Assembly (NCBI GenBank): GCA_045863555.1
Contig: BTUU01000032.1
Span: 1 to 30,426, forward strand
Direction: 5' to 3'
DNA from: JACRLV01 sp045863555
GTDB taxonomy: Bacteria > Planctomycetota > Phycisphaerae > UBA1845 > Fen-1342
DNA length: 30,426 nt
A program made the position numbers and the translations under genes. Numbering within the stretch: the first letter of the stretch is position 1; each line of letters opens with the position of its first letter. Positions 21,896-29,887 of this stretch are shown here, one piece after another. A model generated the notes under the pieces. It ran no database searches. It saw only the letters and a list, made by a program, of their open reading frames with translations, and was not told the origin of the DNA.

Positions 21896-23902
21896 ATGAC
21901 CGCCGGACAGATCGTCGTCGGCACCGCCGGCCACATCGACCACGGAAAGAGCCGTCTTGTCTGGACGCTGACCGGCGTCAACCCCGATCGTCTGCCCGAA
22001 GAGCAGGCTCGCGGGATGACGATCGATCTTGGATTTGCACACGCGGCCATCGACGGCACGGACGTGTGGTTCGTGGACGTCCCCGGGCACGAGCGATTTC
22101 TGCGAAACATGGTGGCGGGCGCCACGGGTATCGACCTCGCCATGCTGGTCGTCGCGGCCGATGACTCGGTCATGCCCCAGACGCGGGAACACGCCGAAGT
22201 GCTCAGCCTGCTGGGAGTGCGCCGCTGCCTGATCGCGCTCACGAAGCTCGATCTCGTCGACGATGAATGGGCCGCGGCCGTCGAGGAGGAATCGCGGCAG
22301 CTACTGACGAGCCTGGGCATCGAAGCGGTAGCGTGCGTGTGGACCTCCGCGGAAACCCAGCGCGGGATCCCGGAGCTGCGAACGATGCTTGCGACGCTCG
22401 CTCGCCAGCGCGAGGCGGCGACGGCCGGGGGCGCGGAGTGGTTCCGGCTGCCCATCGACCGGGCGTTCAATGTTGCAGGACGCGGCGTCGTCGTAACGGG
22501 CTCCGTCGCGCACGGCCGAGTTGCGCCGGATGACGATCTGACGCTCTGGCCCGCGGGGAAGCGCGTTCGCGTGCGCGGGTTGCAGTCGCACAGTGAATCG
22601 CGCGCGGCGGCGGCCGGGCGAATGCGGCTGGCGGTGAATCTGGCGGGCGTCGGCCTCGACGATGTGCGGCGCGGCTTCGAACTCGCATCCCCGGGGTACC
22701 TCGAGGCGGCGCGGTGCATCGAGGCCTACCTGCCGCTGTTGCGCATGCCCGGCCGAGCCGTCAAGAAAGTAATCCGGCTCCGTCTCCACGCCGGAACGAG
22801 CGAGACACTGGCGAAGCTGCGCCTTCCGGAAGATCCGCCGACCGAGACGCTCCGAGGCGCGTTTGCACAGATCGTCACGGCGGAGCCGCTGGTCGTCGAG
22901 CACGGCCAGCATTTCATCCTGCGCGACGAGACCGGCACACGGACGCTGGGCGGCGGCCGGGTTCTGCGGCCGGTGGCGCGGCTTTGGACATCGCGCCACG
23001 CGCCCCATCTGGACGGACTCCGAGCGCTCCACGAGGGGACGCCGCGGGCGCGCGTGGAAGAGACAATTCGCGATGCGGGTTGGCAGCCGCCCGATGATGC
23101 AGCGCTCGCGGCTCGCGCCGGCTGCTCCGGCGCTGCCGAAGCAGCCGCTCTTGTCCGCCAACTTGGCGTCGAGGGCCGGCTCATTCCACTGACGGGCGAT
23201 CCGGCCGGCGACTCAGCGCCGCGCGTCGGCTCGGCGATATCTTCGCGAGCTACGGATCGGACTGCCCTGCACGCAGGACTCATTCAATCCGTCGCCTCCG
23301 TGCTGGTCGAACGGCTGACGCGCCACCTCGCCGCCAACCCGCGACTCCCCGGGCTTCCACTCGCCGAGTGGCGCGGCTGGATGCCCCGCGCGTGCCCGGC
23401 GCGGCTCCGCCCGGCGCTCGCGACTTGGCTCGTGGACAAGGGGCACGTCGTCCTCGCGGACGGGTTCGTCGTGCCCCGGGGGCACGCGGCGGCGATCTCC
23501 GAGGCGGACCGGCTATTGCTGGATGAGATTGTCCGCACCTACGAGGCGGCGGGGTTTCAGCCGCCGACGCTCGACGTGCTCCCCGGCGCAACCCCGCGCA
23601 ATGCGCGCCATATCCGCGAGCTGATCGACCTCGCGTGCGTGCGCGGCCGGCTCGTGCGGATCGCGGACGGCCTCTGGTTGGGCGCCGCGACATGGCAGGC
23701 CGGCGCTCGGAAGATCGTCGAAGCGCTCCGCGCCCGTGGCGGCCTCACGGTCGCCGATCTCCGCGATCTGCTCGGCTCGACGCGCAAGTTTGTTGTGCCC
23801 CTCGCCGAATACTGCGACTCGATCAGCCTCACGCGGCGGCAGGGTGATCTGCGCGTAGTCGGCGCAAAAGCGGACGAGCTTCTGGCGCGATGGGAAGGCT
23901 GA
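21896..23902 (+). CDS. selB: Selenocysteine-specific elongation factor SelB
   Basis: SelB is the GTPase that carries selenocysteinyl-tRNA to UGA codons marked by a SECIS hairpin. The 668-residue protein has G1 GHIDHGKS (12-19), the switch GMTIDLGFA (40-48), G3 DVPGH (61-65) and G4 TKLD (116-119). The switch and the start AGHIDHGKS distinguish SelB from EF-Tu. Beta-barrel domains follow (RAFNVAGRGVVVTGSVAHG). The C-terminus holds winged-helix SECIS-binding repeats: WLVDKGHVVLADGFVV, then a last one ending FVVPLAEYCDSISLTRRQGD. Length and order match full-length bacterial SelB. It ends 84 nt from the convergent MFS gene. The partner tRNA-Sec is at 866-961; selA and selD are outside the window. 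Confidence 0.95.
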   Translation: MTAGQIVVGTAGHIDHGKSRLVWTLTGVNPDRLPEEQARGMTIDLGFAHAAIDGTDVWFVDVPGHERFLRNMVAGATGIDLAMLVVAADDSVMPQTREHAEVLSLLGVRRCLIALTKLDLVDDEWAAAVEEESRQLLTSLGIEAVACVWTSAETQRGIPELRTMLATLARQREAATAGGAEWFRLPIDRAFNVAGRGVVVTGSVAHGRVAPDDDLTLWPAGKRVRVRGLQSHSESRAAAAGRMRLAVNLAGVGLDDVRRGFELASPGYLEAARCIEAYLPLLRMPGRAVKKVIRLRLHAGTSETLAKLRLPEDPPTETLRGAFAQIVTAEPLVVEHGQHFILRDETGTRTLGGGRVLRPVARLWTSRHAPHLDGLRALHEGTPRARVEETIRDAGWQPPDDAALAARAGCSGAAEAAALVRQLGVEGRLIPLTGDPAGDSAPRVGSAISSRATDRTALHAGLIQSVASVLVERLTRHLAANPRLPGLPLAEWRGWMPRACPARLRPALATWLVDKGHVVLADGFVVPRGHAAAISEADRLLLDEIVRTYEAAGFQPPTLDVLPGATPRNARHIRELIDLACVRGRLVRIADGLWLGAATWQAGARKIVEALRARGGLTVADLRDLLGSTRKFVVPLAEYCDSISLTRRQGDLRVVGAKADELLARWEG

Positions 23903-23986
23903 TGATTTCACGCGTGCGGACGCAGCTCCGCGCGGTGCGCAATTACTCGAAGAGCGCATGCAGAGTGCCGCCGTGCGAGGTACAGA

Positions 23987-25318
23987 TCACTTCTTTGCCG
24001 GCAACCGCGATTGCGCTGCGTTCGGTTCCCGGAAGAGTCCGACAAACGCGATCGCGCACACCAGCGTCATGGCAAGCGGCACGAGGAAGACGCGTTCATA
24101 GTCGACGCTGACGCTCCCGTCCGCCGCGGTGACGGAGAACAGGTTGGACACCCGTGCCGCGAGCCAGTTGCCCGGCCAGATCGCCAGGCCCATCGTGAGC
24201 ACGAGGTGCAGCCCCTGCGCGCTGGCCCGAATGTCGGGTGTCGCTCGCCGGTCGATATAGATCATTCCCAGTCCGTAGATCATCGCGTAGCAGACCCCGT
24301 GAAGCCCCATCGACGCGACGACCAGGCCGAACGGAGCATCGGCTGACCAGATGGAAAACCGAAGCAGCCAGCAGATGAGGCCCGCGATGAAGAGCGTGCG
24401 GAAGGTGAATCGGGCCACGAGCGATGCCATCAGGGCAAACGCGGCCACCTCCACGACCTGTCCGAGCGACATGATGGGCGGAATGCTCGCATCCGCCACG
24501 CCCAGCGATGACAGGTAGAGACTACCGTGCGGGTAGACGAACGGCGTGGCCAGCGAGAGTCCGAAGCTGACGGCCATCATGACCGCCACGTCTGGCATTC
24601 GCAGCAGCGCCAGTGACGCCGCCGCGACGTTTCGCCCCCCGGCGGAGCGTGTCGGGTGCGTCGGGGGCAGCGAGATGCTGATCACCGCGGCGAGAATGGC
24701 CGTCACGGCGGCGAGAACGAGTGAGTGGGCCATCGTCATGCCCTGCCAACTGAGCACCCACCCGCACAGCAGGCTTCCGATCACCCAGCCCGCCGTGCCG
24801 AAAAGCCGGATGTACCCAAAATTCCGCGGCCCGTCGCGCAGGTGCGAAAACGCGATGTGGTTGCAGAGCGAAAACGTCGGCATATACAGAAGCTGGTGCG
24901 CGATCATGAGGCCCGTCAGCGGCCAGAAGCGGGTCTCGCGCGACGCGGCCCACATGATCCCTGCGCAGACGACGAGGCAGATCGCGATGAGCCGCTCGGC
25001 CGCGAGCAGCCGATCGGCGATCTGCCCGCCGATCCAGGGCGCCAGGATGGTCGCGATGGAGAGCAGGCCGAAGAACAGGCCGATCGCGTCGGCGTCGAAA
25101 CCGAGTGCCTGAAGGTGCCGGGGGAAGATTGGCACCCAGGACGCATGCACCGAGTGCAGGATGAACATCAGGCCCGCCGTCAGCGCCAGGCGGAACCGCC
25201 GGGCCGTCTCGCCATCCGCCGACGTGCGGAGGAGCGTGCCGGTGCCGGCCGATTCGATCACGCCGGGCGCGGCGGTCGGGGCCGGCGTCGATTCCAGATC
25301 CGTGGGGGCGGACGTCAA
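23987..25318 (-). CDS. MFS transporter (nucleoside:H+ symporter-like branch)
   Basis: The 443-residue protein has about twelve hydrophobic segments. Segment one is LALTAGLMFILHSVHASWVPIF, followed by LQALGFDADAIGLFFGLLSIATILAP. A conserved RDGPRNFGYIRLFGTAGWVIGSLLCGW segment resembles the NupG/LacY-like (Nuc_H_symport, MFS_1_like) branch. The C-terminal half includes GLHGVCYAMIYGLGMIYIDRRA. The substrate is unknown. The frame is open further upstream to 25519, but that part is basic, unlike a transporter, and overlaps another gene. I chose the TTG at 25318, which overlaps the stop of the small upstream gene as TTGA and leaves a 55-residue N-terminal lead before the first membrane helix. Confidence 0.82.
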   Translation of the reverse strand: MTSAPTDLESTPAPTAAPGVIESAGTGTLLRTSADGETARRFRLALTAGLMFILHSVHASWVPIFPRHLQALGFDADAIGLFFGLLSIATILAPWIGGQIADRLLAAERLIAICLVVCAGIMWAASRETRFWPLTGLMIAHQLLYMPTFSLCNHIAFSHLRDGPRNFGYIRLFGTAGWVIGSLLCGWVLSWQGMTMAHSLVLAAVTAILAAVISISLPPTHPTRSAGGRNVAAASLALLRMPDVAVMMAVSFGLSLATPFVYPHGSLYLSSLGVADASIPPIMSLGQVVEVAAFALMASLVARFTFRTLFIAGLICWLLRFSIWSADAPFGLVVASMGLHGVCYAMIYGLGMIYIDRRATPDIRASAQGLHLVLTMGLAIWPGNWLAARVSNLFSVTAADGSVSVDYERVFLVPLAMTLVCAIAFVGLFREPNAAQSRLPAKK

Positions 25319-25476
25319 GAGTGGTGTGACTCCCGCTGTAGGGCGTCGTTCGGGCCGTCGGGCGGACTCTGAAAGCGACGCCGGTTCTCCAGAACCGCCA
25401 GCGTGATCGTCCCGCAAAAGACAACCAGGGCGCTGACGACGCCGAGAGCCACGTATGCGAGTTCGAGAAGGGTCAT
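25315..25476 (-). CDS. 53-residue single-pass membrane protein coupled to MFS gene
   Basis: The small gene reads from ATG 25476 to a TGA at 25315-25317. Residues about 5-27 (LELAYVALGVVSALVVFCGT then ITL) form one membrane helix. A basic stretch (ENRRRF) and a polar tail ending SHHS follow, so the tail should lie in the cytoplasm. Its stop overlaps the proposed TTG start of the MFS gene, implying translational coupling and a linked role, for instance as a small transporter subunit. It lies in a different frame from the N-terminal extension of the long MFS frame and is the more protein-like of the two. GAGAAGGG-like purines are not seen upstream, so the start is only moderately supported. I recognise no family. 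Confidence 0.6.
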   Translation of the reverse strand: MTLLELAYVALGVVSALVVFCGTITLAVLENRRRFQSPPDGPNDALQRESHHS

Positions 25477-25554
25477 TGCCGCGCCGAGTTTTTCCCGCAG
25501 GCCGAGGCGAAGCCGACACCGTTGGACAACGCGCCCCGCACGGCCGAGCGCTAC

Positions 25555-25582
25555 TTTACCCGAAGTGCGCGCGGGATAGAAT
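25555..25582 (+). promoter_or_regulatory. Promoter for the membrane protein-lysA-ribF genes, leaderless
   Basis: TTTACC (25555-25560, four of six) and TAGAAT (25577-25582, five of six) are 16 bp apart. The -10 box is followed by 7 nt and then ATG at 25590. This is the same arrangement as upstream of selB and implies a leaderless transcript. The ATG at 25581 overlaps the -10 box and is therefore unlikely to be used. Confidence 0.45.
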
Positions 25583-25589
25583 GGCTTCG

Positions 25590-26105
25590 ATGACCCAGAC
25601 GATCGGTACGCCCCCTTCGCCGGCGGAACGGGAGATCGCGCAGCGCGTCCGCGAGCGCGTCATGCGTGAGCGGCGGTTGCGGCTGATCCGCAATACGGTC
25701 TTCGTCGGCCTGATCTCGTTGGTCATGCTCTACGTGGCGCTTCTTCAGCGGGACGCTCAGGCGTTGCGCACGTGGAACGCCGAGGCGAAGCGGCTCGCGG
25801 GGTTCTTCCAGGCGGAGTTTGATCTGACCGGTGCGCCGCCGCTTGACTTTCCCGAGAATGCGGCCGACCCGAATTATCGGGGGGACTATCGAGAATTCCT
25901 CCGGTCGCGCTATCGGCTCAATCCCCTCTATCCGCAGAAGCTGGCAGCGATCCGGCCCGTCGGCGTCGCCGTGCTGAATGATCCGGAGCGGATGTACCTG
26001 CGGCCTGCGGGGAAGATCGTGATCCTGTTCGACGGAGAGCGCTATTCGGGCGAGTGGATGCCCGACGAGGAAATCAAAGGGCGGATGCGCTCGCTCGGTT
26101 TCTAG
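25590..26105 (+). CDS. Uncharacterised single-pass membrane protein upstream of lysA
   Basis: The 171-residue protein has a basic N-terminal cytoplasmic helix (REIAQRVRERVMRERRLRLIR) and one membrane segment (about 33-52, FVGLISLVMLYVALL). A domain of about 115 residues follows outside, including DPNYRGDYREFLRSRYRLNP, a strand-rich part (VGVAVLNDPERMYLRPAGKIVILFDG) and an acidic end. I recognise no family. It is the first gene of a probable three-gene unit with lysA (41 nt later) and ribF. I chose ATG 25590 rather than 25581 or upstream codons because the candidate -10 box ends 7 nt before it. A link to lysine or flavin synthesis is not evident from its sequence. Confidence 0.7.
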   Translation: MTQTIGTPPSPAEREIAQRVRERVMRERRLRLIRNTVFVGLISLVMLYVALLQRDAQALRTWNAEAKRLAGFFQAEFDLTGAPPLDFPENAADPNYRGDYREFLRSRYRLNPLYPQKLAAIRPVGVAVLNDPERMYLRPAGKIVILFDGERYSGEWMPDEEIKGRMRSLGF

Positions 26106-26146
26106 CGGGCGACGGCGGCCCGCCGCGTTCGATTCATTGGAGACTT

Positions 26147-27424
26147 ATGGACCGCTTTGAGTATCGCGATGGCCGGCTGCACTGCGAAGCCGTGGCCGCG
26201 GCATCGATCGCCGATCGCTTCGGCACGCCCGTCTACGTCTACTCGCGCGACACGTTTCTCGAGCATTTCCGCCGCCTGCGCGACGCGTTCGCCGTGCTGA
26301 GCCCGGTCATCTGCTACTCGGTGAAATCCTGCCAGAACCTGCACATCTGCCGCATGCTCGCGGAGGCGGGAAGCGGCTTCGACGTCGTCAGCGGCGGCGA
26401 GCTGTTCCGGGCGATGCAGGCCGGGGCGGACCCGGCGAAGATCGTCTTTGCCGGTGTTGGGAAAGCCGACGCCGAGATCGTCGAGGGCATCCGTGCCGGC
26501 ATCGGCTATTTCAACATCGAGTCGGAATCGGAGATCGAGCAGCTTTCATCGCTCGCGGAGTGCGAGGGCCGGATGGTTCGCGGGGCGCTCCGGGTGAATC
26601 CGGACGTCGATCCGAAGACGCACGTCTACACGACCACGGGCAAGAAAGAGACGAAGTTCGGCGTCGACCTCGAGCGCGCCCGGGCGGCCTTCAAGCTCGC
26701 CCCGCAGACCGGAAAGCTGAAGATGTGCGGCATCCACCTGCACATCGGCTCGCCGGTAAATGACCTCGACGCCTACAAGCGGTCGATCGAAAAGGCGCTC
26801 GGGCTGATCGAGCAGCTTCGCGCCGACGGCCACACGATCGACACGCTCGACATCGGCGGCGGTTTCGGTGCGTACTACGTCGGCGGCGAGGCCCCCCCGG
26901 CCAGCGAATACGCCCGCGTGATCGTCCCGCTGCTGAAGGATGCCGGCCTGCGCGTGATCCTCGAACCGGGGCGATCGATCGCGGGCAACGCGGGCATCCT
27001 GCTGACGCGCGTGGTGCACATCAAGAAATCCGGCGAGCGGCAGTTCGTCATCGTCGATGCCTCGATGAACGAACTGATCCGCCCCGCGCTTTACGGCGCG
27101 TATCACTTCATCTGGCCGGTCGAGGCCGGCGACCGCGTGCCCGCGACGCGCGCGACCGAGCAGCCGTTCGAGGGTCTGAAGCTCTGTGACGTCGTCGGGC
27201 CGGTCTGCGAGAGCGGCGACTTCCTGGCGAAGGACCGCAAGCTCCCGCCGCTGAAGCGCGGCGACCTCGTCGCCGTCTTCACGGCCGGCGCGTACGCAAT
27301 GGTCATGGCGAGCCAGTACAACTCGCGCCCGCGTGCGGCGGAGGTGCTGGTCGACGGCGAACAGGCGCGGCTCATCCGGCGGCGGGAGACGTACGAGGAC
27401 CTCGTCGCGGCAGAGCGGGTCTGA
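26147..27424 (+). CDS. lysA: Diaminopimelate decarboxylase
   Basis: LysA removes CO2 from meso-diaminopimelate to make L-lysine, the last step of the pathway, using PLP. The 425-residue protein has the PLP lysine in CYSVKSC (K60), HIGS (199-202), the phosphate-binding GGGFG (237-241), EPGR (273-276) and the active-site CESGD (354-358). Length and order are those of the fold-III decarboxylase family. GGAG sits 5-6 nt before the ATG at 26147. The frame extends upstream into the preceding gene, but that part is unrelated. ribF starts 6 nt after its stop. Its substrate is also a peptidoglycan building block, matching the presence of PBP2 and RodA. Orn/Lys/Arg decarboxylase relatives lack the CESGD context. 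Confidence 0.95.
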   Translation: MDRFEYRDGRLHCEAVAAASIADRFGTPVYVYSRDTFLEHFRRLRDAFAVLSPVICYSVKSCQNLHICRMLAEAGSGFDVVSGGELFRAMQAGADPAKIVFAGVGKADAEIVEGIRAGIGYFNIESESEIEQLSSLAECEGRMVRGALRVNPDVDPKTHVYTTTGKKETKFGVDLERARAAFKLAPQTGKLKMCGIHLHIGSPVNDLDAYKRSIEKALGLIEQLRADGHTIDTLDIGGGFGAYYVGGEAPPASEYARVIVPLLKDAGLRVILEPGRSIAGNAGILLTRVVHIKKSGERQFVIVDASMNELIRPALYGAYHFIWPVEAGDRVPATRATEQPFEGLKLCDVVGPVCESGDFLAKDRKLPPLKRGDLVAVFTAGAYAMVMASQYNSRPRAAEVLVDGEQARLIRRRETYEDLVAAERV

Positions 27425-27430
27425 TTTCGC

Positions 27431-28426
27431 ATGGACCGTTTTTCATCCATCGCCGACTTTCGCCCCGACGGCCGCCCCGTCGTCCTCACGATCGGGAATT
27501 TCGACGGTGTCCACCGCGGCCATCGCCGTCTCGTCGACGCGGCCCGGGCCGCGGCCGCGAAGATCGGCGGGCGCGTCGTCGCGATGACGTTCGATCCGCA
27601 TCCGCTCGCCGTTCTCGCACCGGAGCGTGCCCCCGCCCGCCTGACGACGCTGCCCGAACGGCTCGACCTGCTTGAACTGATCGGCGTGGACGCGGCCATC
27701 GTGCTGCGGACGGATCGCGATTTGCTTGCGATCCCCGCCGATGAATTCCTCACGCTGGTTCGCGACAAGCTGATACCCGCGGCCATCGTCGAAGGACCCA
27801 CGTTCAACTTCGGCCGCGGTCGCGCCGGGTCGATCGAGACGCTGCGGGCCCACGCGGCCGCGCTCGGCTACGAGGCGATCATCGTCGACGAACTCTACGG
27901 CCGCGAACTCGGCGGCAACCCTCCGATCAACAGCTCGGCGATCCGCGCGGCGATCGTCGATGGTCGCATCAGCGACGCAAACGCGATGCTCGGCCGCCCC
28001 TACCGCATCACCGGCGTCGTCGGCCATGGCGACAGCCGCGGCCGCACGATCGGCTTTCCCACGGCGAATCTCGAAGCGATCCCGCACCTGCTGCCGGGCG
28101 AGGCGGTGTACGCGGCCGCCGCGCAGCTCGCGGACGGCGCGATCCTGCTCGCGGCCGTGAACATCGGCCCGCAGCCGACATTCGCACAGATGAAGTCGCG
28201 CGTCGAAGCGCACCTGCTCGACTTCGACCGCGAGCTGCGCGGCCAGCGCGTCGGCCTACACCTGCTCAGCCGCCTCCGCGGCCAGACGCGCTTCGAGAGC
28301 GTCGACACGCTGGTAGACCAGATCCGCCGCGACGTCGCCCGCACGCGCGAGTTCGAGCGCGCGGTCAGCTCGCTGCGCGAAGCGCCGCGGCTGGCGCTCG
28401 GCGACAGTCCGGCTTACTCTCCGTAA
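27431..28426 (+). CDS. ribF: Bifunctional riboflavin kinase/FAD synthetase
   Basis: RibF phosphorylates riboflavin to FMN and adenylates FMN to FAD. The 331-residue protein has the nucleotidyl-transferase domain first, with GNFDGVHRGH (22-31), MTFDPHPLAVL and a later INSSAIRAAI segment. The kinase domain follows from about residue 180, with GRTIGFPTANL and NIGPQPTF, and ends with a helix (LVDQIRRDVARTREF). Length is typical. It starts with ATG 27431, 6 nt after lysA, suggesting co-transcription. No Shine-Dalgarno sequence is obvious in the 6-nt gap, so translation may depend on coupling. It complements ribE, 19 kb away. Confidence 0.94.
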   Translation: MDRFSSIADFRPDGRPVVLTIGNFDGVHRGHRRLVDAARAAAAKIGGRVVAMTFDPHPLAVLAPERAPARLTTLPERLDLLELIGVDAAIVLRTDRDLLAIPADEFLTLVRDKLIPAAIVEGPTFNFGRGRAGSIETLRAHAAALGYEAIIVDELYGRELGGNPPINSSAIRAAIVDGRISDANAMLGRPYRITGVVGHGDSRGRTIGFPTANLEAIPHLLPGEAVYAAAAQLADGAILLAAVNIGPQPTFAQMKSRVEAHLLDFDRELRGQRVGLHLLSRLRGQTRFESVDTLVDQIRRDVARTREFERAVSSLREAPRLALGDSPAYSP

Positions 28427-28467
28427 TTCGCCCGCTTTTTCCATGCCGGGGCACGCCATCGCGCCGC

Positions 28468-28473
28468 TACAAT
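28468..28473 (+). promoter_or_regulatory. Possible -10 box upstream of the HAF/dockerin gene
   Basis: TACAAT matches the -10 consensus at five of six positions and sits 100 nt before the gene start. No -35 match is visible at normal spacing. Confidence 0.3.
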
Positions 28474-28519
28474 GGGTAGGGTATTTTGTGCGATTCGTTA
28501 TCGGCGGCATGGCGATTGC

Positions 28520-28566
28520 CCGGAATCAGGTGTTCCGGCAGCGCGGGACCGCTCTCGCAGAGAGGG
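28520..28566 (+). promoter_or_regulatory. Structured 5' leader with hairpin over the ribosome binding site
   Basis: Two hairpins are visible. The first is CCGGAA-TCAGGTG-TTCCGG (28520-28538). The second, CTCTC-GCA-GAGAG (28552-28564), includes the purine-rich GAGAGGG just before the start codon at 28574. The second could hide the ribosome binding site. No known riboswitch class was recognised. Confidence 0.35.
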
Positions 28567-28573
28567 TTGAACG

Positions 28574-29860
28574 ATGAACGCGACTCGGCACGTCAAAAGT
28601 GCATTTCACGCGATTCGCGACCAATTCATCGTTGGTTCAGGTCGTCGCACAATGTACGTCAGCTCACGCAACTGCGCGACATTTCGCGCACACGCGATAG
28701 TGCTCGCGTTGCTGGCCATGCAGGGAGGTGCGCCCGCACTAGCACAGTGTCACTACGTCTATACGCCGATCCCCCGCCTGCCGGGGTGGAATTCATTCGG
28801 GACCGCCATCAACAACCGTAGTGAGGTCGTGGGCTGGCTGGATAACGCAGGCGACACGGTCCGGGCGTTCTACTGGAGCGAAGAAACCGGGACGGTGATG
28901 TTACCCCTGCCGACGGGGTTTCGTGATATGGTCGCCGAAGACATCAACGATCTGGGCGATATTGTCGGCTATGTCGGCGACACGAACGGAATTCGATCGG
29001 GATTCGTCTATGACGGACACACTTTTACGATCATTCCGCCGCCCGCGTGGGCGGACGCTCTTCTGCCGTCGGGGATTAATAACCGGGGCCAGGTTGCAGG
29101 GACTATCTCGAATGTCCGTGGTCCGATCCACGCGTTTCGTTGGGAATCAGGGGTACTTGGCGACATCGGGGCCGGTGTGGAGTTTCCTGGCGATTCTTTT
29201 GCGAAATGCGTTGGCGAAGACCGAACAATTGTCGGTAGAGCGCAGACGGTGGTCGGCGGACAATACCATGTCATCGCGGTTACCGACCACGTCGGGTGGC
29301 CCCAGGAGCCAGAATCCTTCCTTCGCAGTGGCGCGAATGGCCAGAGCGACAACGGGTTCATCGTAGGCGATGGTTCTGACACTCTCAGTGGACCCTATTT
29401 TGGGATTATCTGGGGCTTTGGAGACCCGGTACTCATTGCGGCACCGCCGTCACCGATACGTCAGATTGCCAATGTAATTGAAATCAATAACGCGGGTCGC
29501 GCGGTAGGTCGACTGTATACGGATACCCAGACGGGGATCGTCTGGCAGAATGGCGTCGTGACTGACCTTAACACACTGATCATTAATCCGCCGCTGCCCT
29601 ATCGAATTGCGACGACGGTGGATATCAACGAGTCAGGCGTCATTCTCGCGTTACGTTCGGCATCACTCAGCGCTGTGTTAACGCCCGTATGGTTGCCCGG
29701 GGATCTGACAGGCGATTGTCATGTCTCGATAGAAGATCTAGTGATCGTCCTTGCGAATTTTGGAATGCCGATCGGCTCGTTTCCGCGGGGTGACGCCGAT
29801 CTGGATGGCCAGGTCAGTCTGTCTGACCTGACGATTCTTCTTTCACATTGGGGCGAGTGA
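28574..29860 (+). CDS. Secreted HAF-repeat protein with C-terminal dockerin-like domain
   Basis: The 428-residue protein has a signal-peptide-like segment (AIVLALLAMQGGAPALA, cleavage probably after residue 57), with a long basic lead before it. The body is a series of HAF-type repeats with the recurring patterns INNRSEVVGWL, INDLGDIVGYV, INNRGQVAGTI and INNAGRAVGRL, alternating with AFxW strands, so a beta-propeller-like fold is likely. The C-terminus has two dockerin-type calcium repeats: GDLTGDCHVSIEDLVIVLAN and GDADLDGQVSLSDLTILLSH. Such tails are common in planctomycete exported proteins and may serve in anchoring. An alternative start is ATG 28652. Base composition is visibly less GC-rich than in the rest of the window. 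Function is unknown. Confidence 0.82.
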   Translation: MNATRHVKSAFHAIRDQFIVGSGRRTMYVSSRNCATFRAHAIVLALLAMQGGAPALAQCHYVYTPIPRLPGWNSFGTAINNRSEVVGWLDNAGDTVRAFYWSEETGTVMLPLPTGFRDMVAEDINDLGDIVGYVGDTNGIRSGFVYDGHTFTIIPPPAWADALLPSGINNRGQVAGTISNVRGPIHAFRWESGVLGDIGAGVEFPGDSFAKCVGEDRTIVGRAQTVVGGQYHVIAVTDHVGWPQEPESFLRSGANGQSDNGFIVGDGSDTLSGPYFGIIWGFGDPVLIAAPPSPIRQIANVIEINNAGRAVGRLYTDTQTGIVWQNGVVTDLNTLIINPPLPYRIATTVDINESGVILALRSASLSAVLTPVWLPGDLTGDCHVSIEDLVIVLANFGMPIGSFPRGDADLDGQVSLSDLTILLSHWGE

Positions 29861-29873
29861 TCGCTTCCAATTC

Positions 29874-29880
29874 AGGAGGT
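29874..29880 (+). promoter_or_regulatory. Strong ribosome binding site of the last gene
   Basis: AGGAGGT lies 7 nt before the ATG at 29888. It is the closest match to the full anti-Shine-Dalgarno complement seen in the window and fixes the start of the truncated gene. Confidence 0.75.
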
Positions 29881-29887
29881 ACACCAA

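Noticed and set aside
25319..25519. N-terminal extension of the MFS transporter to the ATG at 25519
   Set aside because: The extra residues are basic and unstructured, unlike MFS termini, and overlap the more plausible 53-residue membrane-protein frame.
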